From Dimargaris cristalligena (lineage: Eukaryota > Kickxellomycota > Dimargaritomycetes > Dimargaritales > Dimargaritaceae): a stretch of 11,126 nt of DNA. A program made the translations under genes and the position numbers. Location of the stretch: assembly GCA_027576995.1 (NCBI GenBank), contig JANBQC010000778.1, positions 1 to 11,126 on the forward strand. The letters run 5' to 3'. The notes below the pieces were generated by a model. The model was not told where the DNA came from. It worked only from the letters and a program-made list of their open reading frames with translations, and did no database searches. Below, piece by piece: positions 1-9,052 of this stretch (its first letter is position 1; each line of letters begins with the position of its first letter).

Positions 1-393
1 GTAATCGTGAAGAGAATAGGAATTATGAACAAAGTATTGTTTTCCTGTTGCAGGAAGAGGGCTCCCCGAACAGAGGTTGCAAATTGGTCATTATAAATAG
101 TTCAAAATATCATTAATGGGTTTGAATATTGTCATAATATCATCATAGCACATGGACATTATCATGAACATAAAATAACAAAACGGGAGTTGACTTCCCA
201 AAAGGTATGGAATATTTCTCATGAAATTTGTCATATCAGTATAATCACTAGTATTTGATAAAAAAAACAGTCATAAGTATTGTAATTCTTTGATAATCAT
301 CAAATCAGCATAAGAATCAGCAGATAAATTGATAGCCAGATGGTAAAGGCTGTTGGCCAACATTCTCATGGCACTAAACTTACTCCCCCCCCT

Positions 394-411
394 ATACTAA
401 CTAGTAAGTAT
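394..411. repeat. Near-perfect 18-bp palindrome
   Basis: ATACTAACTAGTAAGTAT reads almost the same on both strands; only the paired positions 6 and 13 break the symmetry. Its centre is ACTAGT. It directly follows the C8 run and precedes the short tandem repeat. No function can be assigned. Confidence 0.4.
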
Positions 412-420
412 GCTGATTGC

Positions 421-450
421 ATATCCCTTGTATATCCCTTATATATCCCT
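421..450 (+). repeat. Short tandem repeat, ATATCCCT at 11-bp spacing (three copies)
   Basis: ATATCCCT occurs at 421-428, 432-439 and 443-450, an 11-bp period with variable filler of T, G and A. It is a minor microsatellite-like array; three copies are too few to suggest a function. Confidence 0.6.
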
Positions 451-1454
451 ACTTCTTAGTCTTTATTAGTTAGTACTATGCCCTATACCTGATACTAGTA
501 GCCCACTTTGCTAAGTCTAAGTCCCACCTACCATTAGAAGCCTATCCTTGGGACTCTTGACAAACTAAGAGTAGTTAACCCAGGTAACACTGGGAATAAT
601 CCAGGAGCACCTACTATGCTTTAATAGTATCCTAGATTAGTACATTAGTTTGGTAGTCATGGAGATCTGTATCTTAATGGCCCTGACTCAGGTATTCATT
701 TACTTCCAGGGTTTGGTCCCTACTATACCTCCATACCATGGCCAAGGATGTATCCATTGGCTGTGTCAGAAAGAGATTCTGCACACTCTCTAAATCAAGT
801 GGAGTTTTACTCAATATGGTAGCTTAAATTTCTTGAAGCTTTTTGTAGTTGGATAACAGGGGAGTAGTTACATGTTAGCATAACATCATGGTCTAGAATG
901 GTGATTATCCAATGACCATGGTCACTAGGATTATCCACAAACAATCTTACTACATGCACAATTTAAAAGCATAGGATCAATAAGAGGAAACTAGCATGGC
1001 CAATAGTAAGCTCTTGATGATAGAGTGGTCACAAGAATAAGATGGATGAAACCAGTAGACTTACTTGGAAAAGCTCCTTACTGGTACGGTCTTGACTAAC
1101 CAAAGATTTATAGTAGGAGTTAACATTGGGAGGGTGATGATAACTATGTGCTGGGAAATAATACATATTTTTTTTGGCTAATTCACCGGAAAGGGATGCC
1201 ATTGGTTTAGTTGGGCGTGGCTGAGAACATCTAACAGAGCTATGGCTTGTTCACCTTTGATCCCAGTTAGTTGACATAGTTTCATGGGATAAGTTCATCT
1301 GGATTGTATGGCAAAACATCAGATGAAAGAGGCAAATCCTACTGGTTTGAATAAATCTCTTGCCTATTATCCCAGATACATAAGATGTAAATTCATATAC
1401 AGGTGAACAGAATCTGCCATAGGTCTATTATTTTTGTTTAGTTATTAATTTTAG

Positions 1455-1525
1455 TGAAAATAATGTCAGTTGGACTGTGGCATGATTCCCGGGTAAAACC
1501 TACCGGGTTCAATTCCTATTTTGCA
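1455..1525 (+). other. tRNA-like sequence, probably a degenerate tRNA or tRNA-derived element
   Basis: The stretch has a perfect box B (GGTTCAATTCC, 1506-1516) and a partial box A (TCAGTTGG core, 1466-1473) at the spacing found in tRNA genes. A 7-bp acceptor-like helix can form between 1455-1461 and 1518-1525 with one bulged G, and a 4-bp D-type stem between 1464-1467 and 1479-1482. The anticodon arm does not fold and only three T-stem pairs remain, so it is not a functional tRNA by inspection. A decayed tRNA, the head of a short interspersed element, or chance are all possible. Confidence 0.22.
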
Positions 1526-1542
1526 ACCTATTGCTATAGACT

Positions 1543-1621
1543 TGTGACTTCCGAAGATAGTCCTGGCGTCGAAAATAAAAAGGTGTAGAACACTTTATAG
1601 TCGATGCGGCTTGAAGTCACA
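1543..1621. other. Long compound hairpin
   Basis: Three stacked helices are visible. The outer one is 9 bp perfect (TGTGACTTC 1543-1551 with GAAGTCACA 1613-1621). The middle one is 7 bp with one G-U (1566-1572 with 1601-1607). The apical one is 7 bp with one G-U and an AGA triloop (1580-1586 with 1590-1596). Five T follow at 1623-1627. This could be a structured RNA or a decayed inverted repeat; I recognise no known RNA family. Confidence 0.35.
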
Positions 1622-1629
1622 CTTTTTGA

Positions 1630-4600
1630 TAAGGAAACATATGAAAGCCCCATTAGGTAGAATTATATATGTCATCGATGATCTAATGGCTATTGTGGGA
1701 CTGTTGACCAACCACTCTTATTGCTGTCTTCCACAATATACCAAAGCCCAGGACACGAGAATTAGCCAATAGTGCTCTCTACTCAGATATTTTCTGATCC
1801 AGCTGGGCAGAATTTCACCCAAATGCTACTATATCACCCACTGGCACCTCCCTGGCATACGGGTTAGCCACGTCAACTGATTCGGAGGTTTAATCACCTG
1901 GACCCAAAATACAGCTGCTCTATCCTCTTGGCTTATAAACATCAGACAAGTGTACTAATTCACTTGATAGTCATACAGCCGTATCCTCAAAATTCTAGAA
2001 AACAAGGATAGAATTAAGCATGCCCCAATAGTTGCTCAAATATATAAATATAAATCTGCGGTATTTTAAAAGGGTGATATTATTTTATAGGGCAGCCTGA
2101 AGAAGGCATTTATCCCCGGGGTGAATTTTTATGAGGCGCTCTTACGACTATCGCTTATTGGGTCTAATTGATAGAGGGTTCTTGTGGTTTAGCCAAAAGA
2201 CAAGCATGTCGCCAATTCGGCGGTTTGGGGGTGATTAATGCAATTTAGCTGGCTTTATTGGGAAAATTGATAAATAAGACATTATAGTATACAATTGTTT
2301 TAACACTTTGGACCCGAAAGCACTACACTGAAACATAGCCAGATAAATTTGATTGATAGGCCCAATGCCCAACTAGAATATAATTTAGAGGCCCAATATA
2401 TGCTCTTCTGACTAGTCTCGTTGAACTGGGAACCAGCTCCCTGTCCCCATGGTTCCCAAAATCCCCATCAACCATAAATAATAGCAGCAGTATCTTGTTT
2501 TTCCGCTATACGCACGGCTACCAATATCACCATTTAAAAAATTGAGTATAGATGGCGGCAGTAAATGTCCAGCTAGGGTTGCTAAAATGTTGGGCACTAT
2601 TGTGCAATAAATAGTTATGTAAGAAATGGCACTGCCTAATACTGCTGCCAGAACCAAGGTAAGGTGAACCAGGTTCGACTTTTGCGATTTTAGAATAATT
2701 ATATGAGGTTGATGGGCTCCACGACCCAGTAAGTCTCCGTCTGAACGAAGAGAGTGGTAGGTGTAGAGTCAACTCAAAAAGGGGATCAATGCGTTTGTCG
2801 TCCCGTGCATAAACTTTGTCACACCACAGAAAGACAGAAGTGATAAAACTAGTATTATTTGGACAATTAAGTTGTCCGGGTAGCCGGTATTATGTTTATT
2901 GCTCCGGATAAATCCGCGACGGTACGGGATACGAACGGAAGTCACGACGGTCGCAAGACCTACTGTGCTGATTAGTCTGTTGATAAAAATCAACCAGATC
3001 CATGATACGTAGCCGTCGAGTCCACTGCCTAGCGGTCAACCTACCAGGTAGGAAACAGTGAGCATAGTCCTCTATAAACTCTAGAAGCGTGACTATTTCG
3101 CAAGCGGTTAAATTTTGGCTGAAATAACCATACTCAACAAAGTAGGTACCTCCCCACCGAGTTATGCCACGCTGCACGCAACAGCTGGGATCATGTCATT
3201 TGGGGGCGATTCGCTGAAGATGCGACCCGCCAGGAAACTATCGGGAAGATAAGCATACTGGGAATACGATCAGAAAATACCAGAAATATGGCCACACGGG
3301 AGCTAGTGGGCCGTTTCATTCAATCCATGGGCTAGAACCACTCGGGTTGTTGCATTCAGTGCGTATCAGTGGGATCTCATTCTGGGGATTACAATAATTA
3401 CTAAATCTCTATTTTTAGATCAACTGAATTCACTTACTACCAAGCGTAGCTTAGTGTTAAAGATCACTCGACCAACCGGTCGGGCCGCCACAGGGTTGGT
3501 AAGAATATCGCTCGGGTTCATGTTCCAGACCGACCTTCCTCGACCTGATCTAGGTTAAAATATATTTATATATAAATAAATGATATAAATCCAACAAACC
3601 CCTAATAGGGGAAATGATATCAGACTTAGTTAGGGGCCATTAGAAGTATTTATAGATGATTTCCGATGATGGGATCCTATTTTCGGATTTACACCGCCCC
3701 TGACCAAATCGCCGGATGTGGGACAGGTTCACCTCGCTTTAATCGAAGTGTATTGTCTAATTTCTGGGTTGAATTGGCTCCATATTTGCAAGGTGCCTGT
3801 TCTTTACTAGCTGGACCGCGGGGCCACTTACGAACGCCCCCTCTCACCAGTGAGCCACCAATCCCATCGGGGGCTGCCTAACTAAAATAATGCCCCTGAT
3901 TGACCAATGTAGGCACTTGTATATGAACACCTCACTCTCCACCTATTTTTTGGCCTATTCCCAATGCATGGCCTTATAGTTGGACTGGATTTCTCTTATA
4001 GTCCAGTTCTGCTTGAATCTACTTAAATATCGCCGTCAAAACCCGCGTATATAAAACAACCATGAAATCAGCATACCTTCGGTATTCTCTACAATGATCG
4101 ATATGGAATAACGCCCCAAAAATCGACATTTATCACCAAAGCCAATACAAAGCCAATCCTCTGGGCTGGACGATTTTCTAATCTTTAAAATGAGGAGGAT
4201 ACCACGCCGACCCACAGCGACAGTAGGGACTATGCAGCTCCTCTCCCATATTGCGAGGATAAAACACACGAGAAAATAGTTTTCAAGAGTTGAAATGATA
4301 TTGCACTTTCATTACCGCGGCCTTCGTACTAAACTGGCAATCCTTCTTCATTTTAAGTTACAACTATAGTGTTCCACCCTGGCTGTATGCTCGTCACTGC
4401 ATATACCTTGGCCGATGCCCAGTGCCGCAGTCAGTTCGGCATTAACACGAGCACATAGTTTAGATTATCTGGTATGGCTACTTCAGCCGATGAAATTTTA
4501 AAATATGCCCCAATTATTTTAAGAAGGCATGGATAATACCAGGTAGAAACGACCATACAATTATTATTATACTTATATTTATTTCAAATGCTTCACTCCT

Positions 4601-4740
4601 ATAACTGACCAAATAAAAAATACCGCCTTGGCATAAAATAAAGGAAATAGCCATCCACATAATATCAGACCACTTCCATCCGTGACCATGCGGAATGGAT
4701 AGGATATATATACGCCTATGGAAGGGGGGGGGGTAAATTA
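1630..4740. other. Gene-poor AT-rich DNA, no gene seen
   Basis: More than 3 kb hold only short open frames (up to 93 codons at 2896-3177, minus strand, beginning with GTG), none recognised and none with a convincing ATG, splice signals or family motif. Other marks are an AT-only stretch near 3556-3589, a short CCCC/GGGG inverted repeat at 3599-3611, and a run of ten G at 4724-4733. The end nearest 4806 probably contains the 3' untranslated region of ETF-QO. No tRNA, rRNA or recognisable transposon was seen. Confidence 0.55.
4705..4712 (-). terminator. Possible 3'-end efficiency element of ETF-QO
   Basis: TATATATA sits about 95 nt beyond the ETF-QO stop codon, resembling the TATATA element after TOM40. 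A minus-strand AATAAA follows further on, at 4583-4578, some 220 nt after the stop. Which of these is used cannot be told from sequence; both motifs are common in AT-rich DNA. Confidence 0.25.
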
Positions 4741-4805
4741 AACCCGATGGCAAATTAAAATTCCTCTAGTGTGTCTCACAATTTCCCCCCTTTTACCAAT
4801 TGGCT

Positions 4806-6929
4806 TTAAGTGAGGACGTACTGGGGACCGTCACCGCCTTCGGGTACCGTCCAGTTAATATTCTGCGAGGGATCCTTAATATCGCAGGTCTTGCAGTGGA
4901 TGCAATTCTGTGAGTTAATTTGGAATCGCTTTTCACCGGGTTGAGTTTCGTCGTCGACGTATTCGTACACCCCGGCGGGGCAGAACCGGGCTTCCGGCCC
5001 GTCAAAGACAGTCAAATTACGCTCGACCTGGACGTTCGGGTCCTTCAGACGTAGGTGGACGGGCTGGTTTTCGGCGTGGTTAGTGCCGGTCCGGGAAACG
5101 CTTTCCAGTAAGTCAAAGGATACGACCCCGTCTGGTTTGGGGTAGGCGATGGGTTGGAAGTCTTTGGCCGGCTTGAGCATAGCGTAGTCGGGACCAGGGT
5201 GTTTCCAGGTCCAGGGGACGCGGCCCTTGAGTAACACCGTGTCGAGTCCGGTCCAAGCCATGAACCCGAATAGACCCAAGGGGGTATGGAACGAAGGGCG
5301 GGCATTGCGCACTTCGTAGAGTTCCTTGTAAACCCACGATTGTTCAATGGCGGTTTCGTAGGCGGCGATATCCAGGGGCTGGGCCGACGATTCCGTGGCG
5401 GCGTCAAGGACAATAGCCTCGACGGCGGCCTCGGCGGCCAGCATACCGCTCTTCATTGCCGTGTGGGTTCCCTTAATCTTGGGTAGATTCAAGAACCCCG
5501 CGGTACAGCCAATAAGGGCACCCCCGGGGAAGGTGAGCTTCGGGATGGACTGGTAGCCACCTTCGTTCAGGGCCCGGGCCCCGTAGGAAATGCACTTGCC
5601 ACCTTCCAGCACCTTCTTGATTTCGGGGTGCATCTTGAATTTCTGGAATTCTTTGTAGGGGGACAGGTAAGGGTTCTCGTAGTCCAGACCCACCACAAAC
5701 CCCAAACTCACCAGGTTATTTTCCATGTGGTAGACAAAGGCCCCTCCGTAGGTTTTGTAGTCGAGCGGGTAGCCCACGTAATGGTTGACAGTACCGGGTT
5801 GGTGTTTGGCCGGGTCCACTTCCCAGACCTCCTTCAGGCCAATCCCGTAAGTCTGAGGCTGGGTGTCCTTGCGCAGATCAAACTGGCGGATGAGGGATTT
5901 GGTGAGGGAGCCGTGGCACCCTTCGGCGAAGAGCGTCACCTTGGCCTGGATTTCCATGCCCCGTTCGAAGTTGTCCTTGGGCTGGCCCGACTTGTCCAGG
6001 CCCACGTCGTTGGTGGCGATACCGCGCACGGCCCCATCGGAGGTGTAGAGGACCTCGCTGGCGGCGAACCCGGGAAAGATTTCCACGCCGAGCTCCTCGG
6101 CCTGCTCACCGAGCCACTTGACTACGTTGTTAAGACTGACGATATAGTTCCCCTGGTTGGACATTTGCGGGGGATGCGGGAGGGGAAACGAACCCTTCGG
6201 AGTCAAAAAACGCATATGATCATGGAGGGCGGGCTGGTTAAGGGGGGCACCCTTTTCCTTCCAATCGGGAATGAGCTCGTCCAAAGCGCGGGGTTCCACC
6301 ACGGCCCCCGATAGGGTATGGGCTCCCACTTCGCCGGCCTTTTCCACTACTACCACTCGGATTTCGGTACCCTGTTCCAGGGCCAGTTGTTTGATACGGA
6401 TGGCCGCACTCAAGCCGGCGGGGCCGGCGCCAACTATTACAACATCAGCCTCGTCCACGAAGCGCTCAGCCACTATTCGGGGATCCTCCACGGCATTCTC
6501 CTCCTCGACCTCTTTGCGCCCCTCGAGGCAGGTCGTGGTGGAAGTGGATATGCAGCGGGTGATGGTCGTGGACAATGAGACCAGAGGGGAGGTCATGGTT
6601 ACGGGGAAGGTTTGGCCCATTTCGGTAACACGGATCAAACCGTTGGGGGACGGGGCATCGAGGCCAAACGAGGGGGTGGAGATCCGCGCCATGGACCAGG
6701 CCGCGGTCCGCGGAGTGAGCGCCAGCGTGGAACTGGTGGTCTTGTTCACGGAAAGGGTGGACAAAGCGGCCACAGACACCGGGGCAGCCCCGGTAACCGA
6801 TAGCGCAAGAACCGGGCCCCGACGACTACCCATGGCAGCGGCGACGGACGACGACCGGCCAGACCAGTGGCGGGAGCGCGCCGAGGTCTGCTTCGACAGG
6901 ATCTTAAGGGATCGACTTAGCGAGTACAT
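4806..6929 (-). CDS. ETFDH: Electron transfer flavoprotein-ubiquinone oxidoreductase (ETF-QO), mitochondrial
   Basis: The enzyme accepts electrons from reduced ETF and passes them through FAD and one 4Fe-4S cluster to ubiquinone at the matrix face of the inner mitochondrial membrane, linking acyl-CoA and amino-acid dehydrogenases to respiration. From the ATG at 6929 the frame encodes 707 residues without introns. The dinucleotide-binding motif GAGPAG lies at residues 167-172 after a hydrophobic strand (VVIV). The FAD/quinone region, with GGYQSIP and [14 protein letters not shown], spans about 457-487. The cluster cysteines are C650, C676, C679 and C682 (the last three in CIHCKTC), with the family's spacing. 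The start at 6929 is the first in-frame ATG after an in-frame stop at 6987-6989 and has a strong context (CACCATG). Known homologues are about 600-630 residues, so the N-terminus is about 100 residues longer than usual. An in-frame ATG at 6596 would give 596 residues. Function is near certain; the exact start is not. Confidence 0.96.
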   Translation of the reverse strand: MYSLSRSLKILSKQTSARSRHWSGRSSSVAAAMGSRRGPVLALSVTGAAPVSVAALSTLSVNKTTSSTLALTPRTAAWSMARISTPSFGLDAPSPNGLIRVTEMGQTFPVTMTSPLVSLSTTITRCISTSTTTCLEGRKEVEEENAVEDPRIVAERFVDEADVVIVGAGPAGLSAAIRIKQLALEQGTEIRVVVVEKAGEVGAHTLSGAVVEPRALDELIPDWKEKGAPLNQPALHDHMRFLTPKGSFPLPHPPQMSNQGNYIVSLNNVVKWLGEQAEELGVEIFPGFAASEVLYTSDGAVRGIATNDVGLDKSGQPKDNFERGMEIQAKVTLFAEGCHGSLTKSLIRQFDLRKDTQPQTYGIGLKEVWEVDPAKHQPGTVNHYVGYPLDYKTYGGAFVYHMENNLVSLGFVVGLDYENPYLSPYKEFQKFKMHPEIKKVLEGGKCISYGARALNEGGYQSIPKLTFPGGALIGCTAGFLNLPKIKGTHTAMKSGMLAAEAAVEAIVLDAATESSAQPLDIAAYETAIEQSWVYKELYEVRNARPSFHTPLGLFGFMAWTGLDTVLLKGRVPWTWKHPGPDYAMLKPAKDFQPIAYPKPDGVVSFDLLESVSRTGTNHAENQPVHLRLKDPNVQVERNLTVFDGPEARFCPAGVYEYVDDETQPGEKRFQINSQNCIHCKTCDIKDPSQNINWTVPEGGDGPQYVLT

Positions 6930-7077
6930 GGTGAATGCGGAAACTGGGAGGAGGGGGTTCGTGTTACAGGCAGATAACACCAGAACCTATAACCACGGAT
7001 AATAAATAGGTCTAATAAGGGGGGGGGGCTCAGGAGAGAGACGAATCAGCCGAAAGCCACTAACCCAGCCGGATAAG

Positions 7078-7410
7078 TTAAATATATGAGGTTTTGATTA
7101 TACTAAATAAGGAAGCGACTGAAGAGAGGAATACTTCCCATGATTGAGACGGAGCCCTTTTACAACGACATAATGCTGAACTCTCTCGCCCAGCAGCCTC
7201 TTTCCTCCGTTTCGCCTTGAACGTGCGCCCCTGCGGTGAATAATGGGACAACGCAAGTAGCCGAAGCAGGAGGGGCTGGCTGAGCTCTAGTCTAGGCCAA
7301 TGGGATACTCCATTCACGTGCGGAATGGGCAGGGCAGCAGTTCCCGTGAGCTTGCCGTTCCACCATTGGTAAAGGATACCGAAATGGTCACTGGTATTTT
7401 CCATTCCCAT
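7078..7410 (-). CDS. Unrecognised 110-codon open frame upstream of ETF-QO
   Basis: This frame runs from an ATG at 7410 (context GCGATGG, favourable for initiation) to a TAA at 7080-7078, and ends about 150 bp before the ETF-QO start on the same strand. The product would carry a basic central stretch (KAKRRK) and several cysteines; I recognise no domain and no targeting signal. GC content is higher than in the flanking AT-rich DNA. It could be a small gene, an upstream open frame in a long ETF-QO leader, or a chance frame in the shared spacer. The last is the most likely without transcript evidence. Confidence 0.18.
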   Translation of the reverse strand: MGMENTSDHFGILYQWWNGKLTGTAALPIPHVNGVSHWPRLELSQPLLLRLLALSHYSPQGRTFKAKRRKEAAGRESSALCRCKRAPSQSWEVFLSSVASLFSIIKTSYI

Positions 7411-7810
7411 CGCGTTACTAGGTTCCGTTGAGGGTAAGAAGGGCCAATCTATCTATTTTCAACCTACTTCGCCATTCGGCACTGCTAAAATCATTTCGGG
7501 CATTGTTATATATATTTTAATGACAGACTAAACTCACTCTCCTGCGTCTCTTATTTAAAATAAAAAGGGTAAGTAAATGAATACTAGAAAATATAATTAA
7601 AGTCTCGAGCGATGAGGTCTTTAGAGTTGGGTACAGCAAACGGGGCTTTGCACGGTGTGGATCGCAGGGCACTACCCCGCCCATCTCTAATCAGCGAAGG
7701 AGCGAAGATGGGGAGAGGGCAAACCAAGTCGATTTTGTATTATCCTAGGCCTCTCTGTACCGCCTTTCCATTCCTGATCCACATCTCACCCCCCTGTCTT
7801 CCTCAGCCGA

Positions 7811-7818
7811 TATATATT
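7811..7818 (-). terminator. Possible 3'-end signal of TOM40
   Basis: A TATATA element with adjoining A/T run lies about 50 nt after the TOM40 stop codon in the direction of transcription (minus strand AAAAATATATATCGG). In yeasts TATATA acts as an efficiency element for 3'-end formation. No AATAAA was found close by. The role is inferred. Confidence 0.25.
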
Positions 7819-7864
7819 TTTAAACCAGTGGAAGGCAGAGGGTAAGCACATGCGAGTGTTGTAT

Positions 7865-9052
7865 TTAGGACTCCAGCATGAGACCCAATCCCACCTTATT
7901 CTGACCCTTCATATGGTCCACTTCGGCCGTCATAAGGAACGAGAATCCGGGGGCCATTTTCTCCTCGAGCACAGCGCTCACTTTGCCCATGCTGTCGACC
8001 ATACCCCGGAAGGTCGCTTGGCGGAAATCGTACTTGGCGCCCACACTGAAGATAGCCCCGCGACGGTCGGCTGATTCGGTGCTGACTTGGAGCTCGGCGC
8101 CCAATTCGACCTTGTCGTTGATTTTCTGGAAGTAGGTGGCCTGCACGGCGTCGGATCCCTGCCACTGCAGGGTGGAGATGGAGTCCTTCTGGGTGTACCG
8201 GGCCAAGAGGGAGGTTTTGCTGCGGGGCTCGCCCATGGGGGGTTGGTCCACCACCGACTCGAATCCTACGGCCAGGTTCTTACCGAGGGACTGCAGGTAG
8301 CTGCCCACGTAGATACCGGTGCCCTCGGCGGGCGAGGGGTTGACGGCCTTGCCGTTCAGGGTATAGTCCGCCCCCTGGTAGTCCACTTCGGCCTGCAGCA
8401 TGTTTTGGCCCGGGACCTGGGTGATCAACATCTGCGCCTTGGTGGCCAGCTTCGAGGTCCAGTTGTATTGTATCCGCGACTGGAGAATGCCATCGTTATC
8501 CACCGTGCCGTGAATCAGGAATTCGGGGCCGGCATAGACCGCGGCAAAATTGTAGCTAGAGGGAGCTCCAGCGGTGGCCAATGAGATGGTATGCGTCACC
8601 TGGAAATTGGGGGAAAGCACCTTGGTCAGGTCGGCCCGCGCGCCGTCGAAGAAGTAGTTGGTCAGGAAAGTGTCTAGTACGGGCAGTACAAATGTGGTTA
8701 AGCAGAATCGATATTAGTACCAATAACTTCTACGATTCAGGCACAGGGAGGGCCTAATTGGCCCAAGCAACTATAGGGTGAAAGTAGCCAGGATTCCGGC
8801 AGCCGAATGCGGGTTTCACTCCCCCCCTCCCAAAAAAAATCTCTTTTATTGGTGTGGGATTGGATCGGGGCACTTACTCTTGAGTTCCTTGTTGAGATTT
8901 TCGGTGGTGCCCGGCTGGGGAAGATCCAAGCCCCTGCGGTACGAATCAAAAGAACTGTAGAGGTGAAAGGGATTCCAGAACTGGAAAGGCTCCTTGCGTT
9001 CGGTGGCCAAATCTATGGTGGGCATTTTTAAATCAGTGGTACTGGTGGTCAT
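7865..9052 (-). CDS. TOM40: Tom40, channel subunit of the mitochondrial outer-membrane translocase (two exons)
   Basis: Tom40 is the beta-barrel pore through which nearly all nuclear-encoded mitochondrial precursors enter. Exon 1 is 9052-8878 and exon 2 is 8673-7865; joined they encode 327 residues (fungal homologues are about 350-390). The junction splits codon 59 (A|AC, Asn) and restores the conserved helix-to-barrel segment ENLNKELK-N-TFLTNYFFDG, then ARADLTK and FQVTHTISL. Further family segments follow: HGTVDNDG, AEVDYQGADYTLN, VGAKYDFRQATFRG, MVDSMGKVSAVLEEK and AEVDHMKGQNKVG. The last strand carries a beta-signal for SAM-complex insertion, K-x-G-x-x-hydrophobic-x-hydrophobic, at residues 318-325 (KVGLGLML), two residues from the C-terminus, so the usual C-terminal tail is nearly absent. 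There is no cleavable presequence, as expected for the family. The ATG at 9052 is the first in its frame (A at -3); a second Met at residue 10 is less likely. Confidence 0.96.
8674..8877 (-). other. Spliceosomal intron of TOM40 (204 nt)
   Basis: The donor GTAAGT occupies 8877-8872 on the minus strand. A branch site TACTAAT lies at 8719-8713, with its adenosine at 8714. The acceptor CTAG ends at 8674 and is the first AG downstream of the branch site, about 40 nt away. Removing these 204 nt joins two frames that each match Tom40 and leaves a phase-1 junction. The intron holds a run of eight T and one of seven G on the minus strand (8821-8839 on the plus strand: C7 and A8). All three splice signals are close to fungal consensus. 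Confidence 0.93.

Larger units (their letters stand above)
1..1454. other. AT-rich intergenic DNA, no gene seen
   Basis: No open frame of useful length and no recognisable protein similarity occur in any frame. The only local structures I note are a C8 run (385-392), a near-palindrome (394-411) and a three-copy 11-bp repeat (421-450). Perfect-looking branch (TACTAAC, 396-402) and donor (GTAAGT, 404-409) motifs both lie inside the palindrome, in an order that cannot define an intron. Confidence 0.6.
6930..7864. other. Spacer between TOM40 and ETF-QO
   Basis: This spacer holds the TOM40 3' region and the ETF-QO promoter. Visible landmarks are CCAAT motifs on the plus strand at 7297 and 7442 and on the minus strand at 7369-7365, an AT-rich block around 7500-7600, and a run of ten G at 7019-7028 (C10 on the coding strand, about 90 bp before the ETF-QO ATG). 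A plus-strand pyrimidine tract ending in CAG (7785-7806) resembles a splice acceptor but has no supporting gene. No RNA gene was recognised. Confidence 0.6.

Noticed and set aside
396..409. TACTAAC followed by GTAAGT, looking like intron signals
   Set aside because: The branch site precedes the donor by a few bases and there is no flanking coding frame; both are explained by the overlapping near-palindrome.
1191..1300. Minus-strand 35-codon frame with ATG and a natural-looking translation
   Set aside because: It is too short, with no similarity I can name; such frames arise by chance in all six frames.
2896..3177. Minus-strand open frame of 93 codons
   Set aside because: It begins at GTG, shows no recognisable motif or splice signals, and its length is within chance for this window.
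3599..3611. CCCC-TAATA-GGGG inverted repeat
   Set aside because: A 4-bp arm is too short to be meaningful, and no gene ends nearby.
3666..3881. Plus-strand ATG frame of 71 codons
   Set aside because: No recognisable domain, no supporting splice or promoter signal, and chance length for local composition.
4514..4753. Minus-strand 79-codon frame with hydrophobic stretches
   Set aside because: It starts at TTG inside the likely ETF-QO 3' region, and the hydrophobicity follows from AT-rich codons (Ile, Phe).
5628..6314. Plus-strand open frame of 228 codons opposite ETF-QO, and another of 243 codons at 6271-7002
   Set aside because: Both lie on the antisense strand of a clear conserved gene. 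Long antisense frames are common opposite GC-rich coding DNA, and neither translation resembles a known family.
6978..6980. GTG as the ETF-QO start, giving 724 residues
   Set aside because: Nuclear eukaryotic genes rarely start at GTG, and an ATG in strong context lies 17 codons downstream.
7785..7841. Plus-strand pyrimidine tract with CAG followed 35 nt later by GGTAAGC, resembling a micro-exon
   Set aside because: There is no coding gene on that strand to belong to, and it sits in the 3' region of TOM40 on the other strand.
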